Part shown: positions 1 to 10,260 of the stretch, piece after piece
Layout: the number at the start of each line of letters is the position of its first letter
How positions within the stretch are numbered: position 1 is the first letter of the stretch
DNA from: Selaginella moellendorffii
Taxonomy: Eukaryota; Streptophyta; Lycopodiopsida; Selaginellales; Selaginellaceae
Assembly (NCBI RefSeq): GCF_000143415.4
Contig: NW_003314370.1
Location: forward strand, 211,546 to 275,545
Direction of reading: 5' to 3'
Length of the DNA: 64,000 nt
Notes under the pieces: generated by a model
What the model saw: the letters and a program-made list of their open reading frames with translations, nothing else
Told to the model about the DNA's origin: nothing
Databases searched by the model: none
Program-made: the position numbers and the translations under genes

Positions 1-446
1 TACTTTGGAAGGTTTCTCAGGCGGCTGCAACAGGCGCACAAAGACCATAGCATCCTTCCCTTGGAAGATTAATATAGCTTTCTGCTTATGCCCAGCCAGG
101 GCATAGCATGAGAATGGTCTAGGAAGAGGTTACGAGCCAGCATGGCTCGGTTGGCTTCAGCCATATGTATGCTGCCAGCATTGCATTTGCACTCTACATT
201 TTCCGTAACTTGCTTGCTCTGAGCGTAGCCACCTGACATGCTGCATTGTCGAATTCTCCGCAGCGATTCACATACAGAGTTTCCATTATTTTTATCTGCA
301 ACCAAGTTTCCAGGTTCGTTTTGATGATTTGAATTTTTGGAGAGAGCGTGACCAAGGTATAATCAAGGAAATTTATCTAGGACAGCTTATATACTTATTA
401 ACTTCACACGTTTCCTTATGGAATTAATACCACACCATATACGCAA
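1..446 (-). other. Window edge, no gene established
   Basis: On the minus strand the last 110 or so bases carry an open frame that reads through the window edge (residues such as KAILIFQGKD and FVRLLQPPEK). It could be a coding exon of a gene extending outside the window, but it is only about 45 codons long and I do not recognise it. The rest of the interval is AT-rich spacer downstream of the deaminase-like gene. Confidence 0.2.
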
Positions 447-1337
447 TTAGTGTTTCGGTTTTGGACGCGGAGGTTCATCAGATCCATCGATTGCACATGG
501 TGTAGCCTGGCTCATGCTGAGGTCGTGCCAAACTTGGAGGTACGGGAACAGCCCGAGTACACGGGCACGCTCACTCTCCATCAAAGCGCGAAACACAGAC
601 CTGTATAAACAAAAGCATATATAGAACGCGTACAAACAGCGGGAGATTCACCTGATAAACACCATCACGGGCATGGTGTTGATGGGAACACTTAAGCCAG
701 CGATGCTGTCATGGTCCGTCACTATGGCTCCCAGACGTGGAGTCTGTCCGAAAGGTCCTTCACTGCTACTACTTGCACCTCCAGCTTTGAGACAGTTTAC
801 ACATCGTTTGACGCACACGACATTAGATTCGCCTTTCTTCTTCTGGTGCTTCTGCACGGCGTAAGTTGTATCAGCCGACTCATTCACTCGTGCCAGCTTC
901 TCGAACACAGCATGCTCCGCACAGTTCTCGAAGTCGCGGCCCTTACTGGGCTTGGCCTCTTTATCCTCGTCGAGAAGTGCCAAGTGGAGCCTGGAATGGG
1001 TGTCATCATCAAAAGCTGAGACTTGAACTCCCAGCCTCTTCTCCACATCCTTGATGCTTACTGGATTTGGTCTACCCCCTGCCATGTCCATCCTCAAACG
1101 AACGTTAGCACCCACAACTCTTGTTCCTTGTTCCGTGACTCCACAGCACAGCACATCGCTCACTTGCCCCTTCTTTGCATGCTCAATAGGAGCCTGGCGA
1201 ACCAACATCCCCAAGTGCAAAATGCGCAGGAAATGGATGAATGCGTCCCCATCGCTGAGACCTGGAATACCTTGCAATGCCTTCCACAGCTTTTGAGCAT
1301 CGGCAAGGTTCACCTGCTCAGAATCCTTTGAGGCCAT
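447..1337 (-). CDS. Deaminase-fold-like protein (CAE...CxxC signature), two exons
   Basis: Two exons are visible, 652-1337 and 447-600, joined across a 51-bp GT-AG intron (601-651) that keeps the frame. The product is about 279 residues, starting at the ATG that gives MASKDSEQ. An in-frame methionine further upstream (1439) is possible but adds an unrelated hydrophobic stretch. Around residue 140 lies ENCAEHAVFEKL and about 45 residues later VKRCVNCLK. This C-A-E ... C-x-x-C spacing is what zinc-dependent cytidine-deaminase-fold enzymes use: Cys/His plus Glu in the first helix, two Cys in the second. A preceding strand-like segment (VSDVLCCGV ... RVVGANVRL) fits the usual order of the fold. 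The substrate cannot be told from the sequence. It is not recognisably a DYW, APOBEC, tRNA-adenosine or free-nucleoside deaminase. The family call is inference from the motif; the gene structure is seen directly. Confidence 0.6.
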
Positions 1338-1439
1338 GGCTTTTTGAGAAACGCCGTCCTGCTGAAGGTTATTTATCACATGACTAGCCGGCGATTGTAC
1401 AGGGAGGGAGAAAAATAAAAAGAAATGTCTCATGCACAA

Positions 1440-3249
1440 ATTGACGTTCCATCAGACAGCTTGAAGTTGTGACGGCGATTGAGACCTCCAACTTGTCAGT
1501 CTATGATCTACTTCTTTAGTTCAGCGTCTCTGACTGTCCGGAAAGGTCGAGTGCTACGATGCTCCACTCAGTTTTGTGCCAATGTCACATCATTCAACAA
1601 CAAAAATTTTTTTTTAACTCATGTGCTTGCCCTAGTCCTCAATGTGAGCTGTTTGACCGCAATGCTTAGCATGAGTGATCTAGCTTAAAGTTCATCAGAT
1701 TTTGGAGAGGCGAAGACGGAACCTTTCTCCCCTTAAACGCACCTCTAAATCTTGAAATGCTGATCGACAAATTTCTAGTATCTGTTTTTGCTTGTGAATC
1801 TAATGCTCACTCTTTGAAGCTTGCACTTCTCCTCACACACACACACACATATATATGGTCTAGCTTTTCTTTTCGTTGCTGGCCAAGATCAGCACAAAAG
1901 AGAAGAAATCTTCAGGTATGGCTGTACTCTTCAGTATTTTGTTTCTTTATTCCTTCACTACGATCTGCTCATATCTATCTGTAGGCAGCAGGGGGAAAAC
2001 CACTGCTTGGATGTTGGACATTAGTTTTGGGACTGGGTTGCTCCAAGCATCACTCTATACTATGGCGCTCGATTGAGGTTTGGCCATGGCACTAGATGCA
2101 GAGCTCTAGACTATGGCGAGGAAGAGACGGACATTTTTCCATTCCATCTCAGTTAGAAACCACATGCCTAATCATCTAGAATAGAATTGGAACAACTCCT
2201 GGTCATTTCAGAAATAGAGGCAACGAGAGTCAATAGCTATCTCAATCGATTTCACCAGAGTAGCCAGACCTGGAGACCATCCCAGTTAAGGAGATAATGC
2301 TACACTGAGACCGTTGGCCCCAAGGATAGAATTGAGTTTTGTCACCCATATCACAAATTAAGTTTCAGTGCGCCTGAAAGGTTTTGGATTCAGGCAGAGT
2401 TTCGAGATCAAGGATCTGAGCTTGCATCACCATGCTTACATCGGAATTTAAATAGAATCAAAACACCGTGTACCTGAGAGTTCAAGGGTCGGGATGAGAA
2501 ACGTCTGGACTGCCCTCCACGACCTCAGATGTCAGACTCCAGTTGCTTTAGAACGCACTGAATTTACGTGAAGAGCTGCATCAAACTTAAACGTTGGTTA
2601 AGTATTACCTGAAAGCTATTTGAACACGTATTAAATTAAAGAAGAGCAGGCGAAGTAGGTACTGACTGCTTGACTAGTGATCAAACATGTTGTTATAAGC
2701 TTTCAAAGGTTACTGGCCAATTGCAAGGCTATGGCGAGGAAGAGATGAAGCTATTGTTCCATATTTACAGAGGGTGTGAATCCACACACACATATGCTAT
2801 TAATTGAAAGAGGTTGTTTTCTTCTTTTTTTCTGGCTGTGTGAAGTGTACAATTACAATGCCATATATTAATATTAGCATAGTGGGATTTTGGTAGCTGT
2901 CGGATTGGTTTCAATCCGGACCACTCATTCTTGTATATAAGTTGAGGTTTTTGGGATAATTAGTATGCACATTTTCTATACATATTTCAAGCACTCACAT
3001 TAGTGGAGTTGAAAGGCATCCTTTGATTGTCTCTAAAAAGAGTGCTTAGATTTAGGATTTTGGTTTATCTAGCTTTTGCATCGTCTAGATTTAACTTTTT
3101 CCATTTTCTTTCTTTTGTTTTTTCCTTTTAGGATTTTGGTTTAGATTTAGCTTTTGCATTGTTTAAATCTACCATTTCCTTCTAGCTTTTTGTCATTTCT
3201 CTTCTTTTGCTCTTTTTTTTTTGTTCATCTTCATGACACATTAGCAATC
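1440..3249. other. Spacer without supported genes; (CA)n/(TA)n microsatellite at 1834-1856
   Basis: No frame here shows protein-like composition or splice-joined conservation. A short CA/TA microsatellite lies at 1834-1856. The phrase CTATGGCGAGGAAGAGA occurs at about 2111 and again near 2729, a small dispersed repeat. Near 3053 and 3130 a roughly 40-bp phrase beginning AGGATTTTGGTTTA is duplicated about 75 bp apart, immediately before the retroelement coding region. A TATA-like TGTATATAAG near 2932 could belong to that element's left end, but no LTR boundary can be proved. Confidence 0.5.
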
Positions 3250-6200
3250 TCCTCCTTTGACTCTGGAGCAGCAGTTGGTACAATTGCTTGATGCTATACA
3301 CTTGCAATTGAACAACCAAACTCAATTGATGGCAGTGTTCATGGCATGTGGTACAACTCTTCCTGCTCTTGGTGCCAATCCTCGCGTTCGGCCCGAGTTC
3401 TTTCACGGGAATCCTGGGGATGATGTGTACCTTTGGTTCTATCACTTCATGGTGGTTGCCACATATCATTCTTAGGATGATGCTCGACGTTTGCGTGAGT
3501 TTCTCACATGTCTCTAAGGGACAGCATTGCAGTGGTAGAATGGTTTGAGCGCAACCACTCGTGGGGATTAGAGTGTTCTCCCGGACGTCTTCAAACGTGC
3601 CTTCGGACATGCCGACGATTGTGATGATGCTTTCCAACAATTGCATTGTCTTCGCTAAAGGCCATCTGAGTCGGTGATGCAATTTAGTGTTCGTTTTCGA
3701 AGTCTTTTGTTTTGTGCAGAGCCAAATATGTCGGAGCGGATCAAGCTAGGAATGTTGTGGCTAGCACTTCATCAAGATTTTGTTAGACTTATGCATGTAA
3801 TTGCTCCCGCCACCCTTGACGATGCTCTTCACTTGGCACAACGTTATAAGACATCGCCTCTTCCACTTCTCGTTGAGTGTGAGGACGTGGTCGTGGCTAT
3901 GATGTTCACTGTTGGGCGTGTGATGAAATTAGTTATACTTATTGACCTTGTCAGCGTTTTCCAGATTGGCAACCTCCATTTCCTGGGTGGAGACCTTGGT
4001 GTCAGCAACGTCCCATTGGTGCTGCTGCAGTGGAAGGTTTGGACATCGAGTGCATCTGGGAAACGAGGAGTTACACAAATAATGGAAGGACTTTGTGCGA
4101 ATAAGTCAGTGACCCCCTTTTTTTTTTTTGGGAGTATTATCAAGGGGTTCACTCGGCACCGGTTCATCTAGTGTTTACTTTCCAAGCTCATTTTTATAAC
4201 AAGAGGTTTTCTATTATTCTCTCTGTGTTAGTTGATATAGGTTTGAGTTTATCTTCTATTGCTCGACTTGTTGCCACACGTTGCCGTCTACACTTGTGTT
4301 ATAGGGTGGAACCAGTTTTTATTCTTTATGGCAATGGCCGTATATATATATATGCACGGGATGAGGCAAACTTAGTTGTGCATGTGAGCGATTTTGAGCT
4401 TGAGTTGCAGTCATTGCGGGTAGTGCTGAGTCAAGCTTTTGACCTTATTCTTGATATGGATTGGTTGCAGCGCAATCATGCCAAGTGTGACTTTGAAGCT
4501 TCTCCCCCTTATTTCATACTTCATTATGTTTCATCCATTCCTCTCATTTCCGTACCTCTTTGTCCCTTTACTTCTACCTCTGCTTCAATTACTTTTGTTC
4601 CCCCATTATTTCCTCCTATGTTTCCGTCTTGTTCTGCTCTTCCATTTTCCGATCCCTTCGACAATCTTTGTGTTGCAGTGGTTGACTGGCTCATAAAAGA
4701 GTATTCTGATCTTTTTGAATTTGACCTATCGTCTAGGGCCAAGATTGCCACACGTCATTCGATTCCAACCGGGGATGCTTGTCCAATCAAGGTTCCTATT
4801 CGTCGTCGGTCACCCAAAGAGATTAAGATTTTATGTGCAAATGTCAAGGAGATGTTGGAGAAGGGTGTTATGCGGAAGTCGTGGAGTCCTTAGGCATGTG
4901 AATCTCATCTTGTGACAAAGCCTGATGGGAGTATTCATTTTTGCATCGATTATGGTCTGTTAAACGAAGTGACAATCCCAGATGTGTACCCTCTTTCGCA
5001 CATTGCTAATCTCTTGGATTGTCTGGGGTGAAATTGTTAATTCACCAAGCTAGATCTTGCTTCTGGGTATTGGCAAGTACCGATAGCCGAAAAAAATATT
5101 CCTAAAACTGCTTTTTGTACACTATTTGGTTTGTACGTATTTTTGGTGATGCTGTTTGGTTTAAACAATGTTCTAGTAACTGTCAAACGGATGATGGACA
5201 AAATTCTTTGCGATATGCTGGAGGTGACTGCTGATTTCATTGATGATGTCTTGATCCACTCGGAGGGGACGTGGGAGGAGCACATTTGTGATGTTTGTAA
5301 AGTGTTAAATTGGCTACATGACGTTAGTTTAAAGCTGAAGCGGTCGAAGTGTGTGTTTGGATCCAAGGACACAACTTATCTTAGGTACTGTATTTTTCGT
5401 GAGGGTTTCCAAGTTGATCCTAACAAACTTGTGGCTGTTCTAAAATTCCCTACTCTGAAGTGTGTGAATGATGTGTAGTGCTTCTTGGGCAAAGTGCAAT
5501 ATCTCGGTTGTTTTGTGGATCATCTTTCCAATCACATTGCACCGTTGCAAGCGTTGCTGAAGTCATCAACGTCATTTTTCATCTAGTCTTCTGATTATGA
5601 GCGGGCATTCGTGGATCTCAAAGAGCTATTGACGACTCCTCCAGTTTTGGCATATCCTGACTACACTCAACTTTTTATTTTGCGCGTGGATGCTTCTGAC
5701 ATTGATCTTGGAGGTGTGTTAATGCAAGAGAGTTCGAGTGTGTCTGGTTAGCACCATCCTATTGCATATATAAGCCATATATTACAACCAGCGGAGATGA
5801 ACTACTCCACGATAAAGAAGGAGTGTTTAGCAGCAATCTAGGGTTTCGAGAAACTTCATGCATATCTATATGGTTCTCAGATGTTACTTGAAGGTGACCA
5901 TGTTGCTGTTACTTCATTATTGAAGTGGAAGAACCTGGTTGGTCATACTGCTTGATGGGCTTTTGTCGCGAATATGACTTCGGGTATCGAAAATTACCTA
6001 TCAACTAGTCCTCACAGACACTCTTACCTTACTGCCACGATGGCAGGAGGTCGGTATTGCTAGGCCCGTTATCAGTCTCCGCCTAAGCTAGTTGAGAAAC
6101 TGGTCTTCGCGTGTGCACTTGACCAGATGAGCATAAGGAAGGAATTCCTAAGTGTCTATTTAGTCAAGCATACTTGACCTGGTTAGAGAAACTTATTCGT

Positions 6201-7685
6201 TGACTTGCACTTGCTAGTGTTGGGAACCCCCGCGATATTGAGCTTGGTCCCTCAATATTCGCTAGATGATAGTTTACTGTGTCTGCCAAACACCCTCGCT
6301 ATCATGCCCTTAGCGTTAGTCTCAATTCGGTCCTAAATGCTATTTATGGAAAGTGTCTAGATTCGCTCATTTAGCATATCTACGGAATGTAGAGATCGGC
6401 CTGAACACAATGGTGTTCGTCTCATGTCCAAATTCGTAATTTAGGGACATTCCATATTTAGTAAGTTTCGAGCTTGTCCCAAAGACTAACTCCTGATACT
6501 AAGGGAGGCTTGGGGTGAAAGCCCAAAGCATGTTTTCCTCAAGGGGGGGGGGGGCCGGGGGGGGGCTCCAAATGTATAGTAGGGATAGTGAGTAGGTTGG
6601 GCATGGCTAACTAACCTGAGGCATAGTCTAACTCCCGCTTGCGTGGCTGTCCTTGTTCTGCATCTGGCTTGGGTCTAAGCCTAAGTTCCACTCAATGCTA
6701 ACTGGTGGAGTACCCATGTCCTTGCGTTAGGCCACTGGTATGCCGAAATAGCGCCAGACTCCGTTTGGCTTTGTTTTGCGTACTGGTCTTGGCATTGGGA
6801 TAGGATAAAGGGTCAAAACCACGTGTGCTACAGCTTTGAAGCTTCAAATATATGATTTTAATGTTGTTCATTGCCCAGGGAGTTCTATGGTTGATACTAA
6901 TGCCTTTTCTCGAGCTCCTTTTCCTTCTCCACTCTCTTCTCATGTTTCTGACGAGCCTGTTGTTTCAGCATCTGTGGATTTTTTAAACGAGGATTTTGTG
7001 CCGTCGGCAGTTGCTGTGCTTAACATTCAGTGTCCACAAGGCACAAAGCAAGATTTACCTTCTCTTGATGAGGTTCGCGAGGCTTAGAAGATTGAGTCGT
7101 GGATTCGAAGGCTTCGATATATGTTTGAGAATCTTGCATCACTTGATAATGACTTGCTTTTCTAGCATTTACATTCTCAATATCGTCTTGAAGATGGCCT
7201 TCTTTATTTTGTGGGGACAGATTCTGATGATCATTTACGGCTGGTGGTGCCTTTTGTCTTTATTCCGCTGTTTCTTTATGCCTACCATGTTCTACGTGGG
7301 TATATAGGATATCGTCGTGTAACCGAGAAGCTATACAGGTCTTTCTATTGGCCGGAGATGCAACGTGATATTATCTAATATGTGCATAGCTGTGTTTGGT
7401 GCCAAGCTCGTAATACTCCCCCTCATGCTGTGGAAGGACGGTTAAAGTCAATTGCAGTTTCCCGTCCATTTGAGTTAGTGGCATTTGTTCTTATGAGACA
7501 TTTTCTACGGTCGACTGTTGGCAATGAGTATGTTATTATTGCTTCTGACTACTTGACTCATTGGGTGGAAGTTAGTGCTCTTGCTAGTGCCTTTGCAACT
7601 GTTGTTAGATACTTCCTTTTCAATTAAGTGGTATTTTAGCATTCTTGTCCAGAGCAGATTCTTTTGGATAACTATTTTATAAAAG
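3250..7685 (+). mobile_element. Decayed Gypsy-type (Metaviridae) LTR retrotransposon internal region
   Basis: The order of pieces on the plus strand is gag-like (3257-3475 and 3674-3850), a protease-like segment (around 4200-4480), reverse transcriptase (about 4750-5480, with the catalytic FIDD in place of YIDD near 5236), RNase H (about 5570-5955 and resuming at 6833), then an integrase zinc-binding and core region (about 7310-7625). The RT-RNaseH-integrase order is that of Gypsy elements. The frame is broken by many in-frame stops and shifts, and no zinc knuckle was seen, so it cannot code for an active element. Flanking LTRs of its own were not identified. It is interrupted by a later solo LTR at 5964-6832. 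Confidence 0.85.
5964..6832 (-). mobile_element. Solo LTR nested in the Gypsy element, TSD GCTTT
   Basis: The segment is the reverse complement of the LTR at 40119-41169 (same family as the element at 36020), with about 200-300 bp missing near its 5' end. It has TG...CA termini (TGTAGCAC... in LTR orientation, ...GCGACA at the other end). Identical 5-bp direct repeats GCTTT lie at 5959-5963 and 6833-6837. If the segment and one GCTTT are skipped, the interrupted RNase H frame of the host element resumes. The internal region and second LTR were lost, presumably by LTR-LTR recombination. Confidence 0.9.
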
Positions 7686-8039
7686 AGAACCATCTCCAAC
7701 TCCACAACTCCATTCTTACTTTGCCGTTGCTAAGTTCATTTAGTGCTCATGTACGTGGAATTGCAACAGGCCTAGAGATCTTCAATATCTACTTGCTTGA
7801 AAGATCTATTGTGGTCCTAAACTCTCCAGGCCGAGACACCCCATTATCACATCGAAGACCCTTCAAGCATCCATGAAGCTTTGCAATTATGGATCAATTA
7901 TACATGGAAGAGGTCCCCTAGCTCTAGAGGCCCTGGAAGCGCCAAGTGAAGCAAGTCTAAGAGTGCAGTGGTGGACAGGTCCACGGCCAAGGCAACCCAG
8001 CCGCGAATCAACAGTCATGGACAGTGCACTAGTTGTCTA

Positions 8040-8160
8040 TATGAATTGCTTGGCATCACTTGGCCACCTCATCTCACTGAATCTCAGCAACAATTCACTC
8101 TCTGGCACAATCCTTGGATCGCTGGGTGATATTCCAATGCTATGGACGACCTTGAATCTC
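8040..8160 (+). pseudogene. Leucine-rich-repeat scrap of a plant receptor-like kinase gene
   Basis: About 40 codons read LGHLISLNLSNNSLSGTI followed by LGSLGDIPML, a plant-type extracellular LRR (LxxLxLSxNxLSGxI). Nothing before or after it is kinase- or LRR-like, so it is an isolated fragment. The longer open frame that contains it (7873-8532) is otherwise unrecognisable. Confidence 0.6.
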
Positions 8161-8164
8161 ATAG

Positions 8165-8330
8165 TTATGAACACGGCCGGGATCCTGGTTGTGTTCACTG
8201 TGTTTCATGAACACAGCCATGGGTCGTGTTCCCACGGCCATGTTCATGAACAGTATATACTGTTACGAACATGGGCCATGATCCCGGCCGTGGTTGTCGG
8301 GATCACAGCTTGTGTTTGTAACAACAACTT
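8165..8330. repeat. Palindrome-rich hairpin block, possible MITE or foldback element
   Basis: The phrase CACGGCCGGGATC (near 8172) recurs inverted near 8279-8292 (GATCCCGGCCGTG). Inside, TTCATGAACACAGCCATGG pairs imperfectly with CCACGGCCATGTTCATGAA. A perfect 16-base palindrome AACAGTATATACTGTT sits at about 8249-8264. The two outer ends start GTTATGAACAC and, inverted, GTTACAAACAC. No target duplication was established, so MITE status is inference. Confidence 0.55.
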
Positions 8331-8949
8331 AGGGCGCACGCAACAATCTAGGGTGCACCTCCATCTCCTCCAAGCTCTTGATCTTGCTCACTGCCGCTGC
8401 CACTGCCAGTTCTTTCTCATGGAAGATTGCGATCGTGGCATTTGCCCTTGTTACTCTTTTTCTCGATGGCGAGCATCCAGTTATTTCTCTTGGCAGCTAT
8501 CAATGCCGATCCGTTCGAGATCCATGCGCTAGCCGTTGCTGTGGCCTGGCCTGGCCTGGATCACTTGTGTCAAGCCTCATTTGGGGACATTCCTTTGAGA
8601 TTCGACAGCGATTGAGAAGAATGGTTGGAGCTACACTAGCATTGGACTTTTCCCCACTCTTGCTCGATGTCGTTCTCATGAGCAGCCTCCAACATCAACA
8701 TCCCGAACTCGAATCGTGCCTTCCTTGGTTATAAAAGTGCTCTCAGAAAAGTTGATGGAGCTCAACGTTTCGAAGTTTAGCATGATACCTGTGAAGGTAT
8801 AACATAGTTCAATATCTTCAAATCACAAATATTTTCTTTTCTCCATATGCATTCGACAGAATGGACTGGAGCTCATTATTATTTAAAATTTAGGTTATCC
8901 CTTCAAGGTTTGCTTTCCATTTAGTTTTAATTAGCTAGTTTCGTATCCC

Positions 8950-9826
8950 GTAGGATCCGACGCTTCCGGGTGATCTGAGAGGAGCGCACTTCACCAGTGT
9001 ATTGCTCTTCTCAGGTTGGTAATGACGAAAGACAGATTATCTTGACACTATCTTGTTGTTTCAGATCAGCTGGTGTAAAGTGGAGGTTTCCGTGGATTCT
9101 CCGAAAGACGTAGCTAATATATCAACTTTGAAACCTGTGTCTGAGATCCCGAGGCTGATTGTTGCTATCATCTGTCTGAAGACGGTAGTCAATCAGAAAC
9201 AAAATCTAAATGAGATTGTCTCTGCATCGGTAGTGTTTTGCGAGCGCGTGAAGGTATACTTGTCACATTTGATTTTGTGATGAACTTGTGACATAGTTTT
9301 TCTGCAGGTAGATCCACCCATGCCGCAGTCCGAGTGGAACAAGCAAGAGATGCTAGAACATTTTAGCATCGTCCGCAAGCTCGATGGCGGAGTATATCCG
9401 ATGGGATTTTCTTCTGAGGTATCACACATCAATAACAAGAGCAGGTGCAGCGTTTTGAGCTGTGAGGGGAGGTAAACTTGGCAACGTGGGCCACTTATCC
9501 TGATTTCTTTGTTTCCTGCAGTGAGCGTGCCCTATTGAATTGTCTGATGATCAAGCTTCATCAACTAGACCCTGACGTGCTAGTTGGACATAACGTTTCG
9601 GGGTTTGATCTCGACGTCCTCCTGCATCGCTTGCAAGTACGAAAGCTATGCGATTACGACATTTGCTCATTGATGTGTATCAGGCGTGCAAAGTTCCAAG
9701 CAACGTGTGGTCTCGAGTCGGGTGGCTGAAAAGGTCTCAGATGCCTAGGCTGGTTGGTGGTGGAAATAATTTTGGAGGAGGAGACTGGCCAGCTTCCAAG
9801 CTTCTTGGGACACGCCTCTTAATTTC
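8950..9826 (+). pseudogene. POLA1: Partial DNA polymerase alpha catalytic subunit gene (exonuclease-like domain)
   Basis: Several exons in order resemble the inactive exonuclease domain of Pol alpha. They are near 8955-9013 (LPGDLRGAHFTSV), 9065-9252 (SWCKVEVSVDSPKDV ... NEIVSASVVFCE), 9308-9471 (PMPQSEWN ... VRKLDGGVYPMGF), 9521-9633 (ERALLNCLMIKLHQL, VGHNVSGFDLDVLLHRLQ) and 9683 onward (ACKVPSNVWSRVGWLKRS). GT-AG boundaries are kept, for example intron 9472-9520 and intron 9634-9682, so this is a DNA-level fragment and not a processed copy. The polymerase domain, the N-terminus and the C-terminal zinc modules are absent, and similarity fades after about 9770. An isolated remnant of a gene duplication is the best reading. 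Confidence 0.8.
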
Positions 9827-9889
9827 AGCTACAATGTTCCGTACCAAGGGACTTTGTGAATCTCTCAAATTCCTGGAAGAGGAATGACA

Positions 9890-10260
9890 TCGAAGGAGAA
9901 GTTCCAACTTTTCTCTTTGCGCATGAGAGTCTTGTGGGTTTTACGCCTTGTTGCGAACAAGTTACATATTAGCATTTGTTCCAAATCCTGAGATTGCTTG
10001 AAATGATCAAATAAATAAGTATTTTAGGGCGCCTGAGACATTGCTGCGGTTTCGCATTGGAACATTGAAGGTTAGGACTATCGGGGGCAATCCATTCCGA
10101 AACTCTCGTGTCAAACAAAATGATCCTATCAATTTCTTTATCATAGTATTTAAAATACACAAGGTTAACTAATTATTTAAAGTCTGGTCATGGTAAAGAT
10201 ATTATAATCTGAGTGAACAAAATTGTTGAAGTTTAAAATGTTACAGGTGGCCCAAACTTA
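9890..10260. other. Spacer, nothing recognised
   Basis: AT-rich sequence between the Pol alpha fragment and the 3' end of the U-box gene. I see no coding, RNA or repeat feature in it. Confidence 0.5.

Noticed and set aside
69..305. 78-codon minus-strand frame near the left edge
   Set aside because: No family resemblance and no splice connection to the deaminase-like gene was found.
7873..8532. 219-codon plus-strand frame
   Set aside because: Apart from the LRR scrap at 8040-8160 and the palindromic block, the frame has no protein-like pattern.
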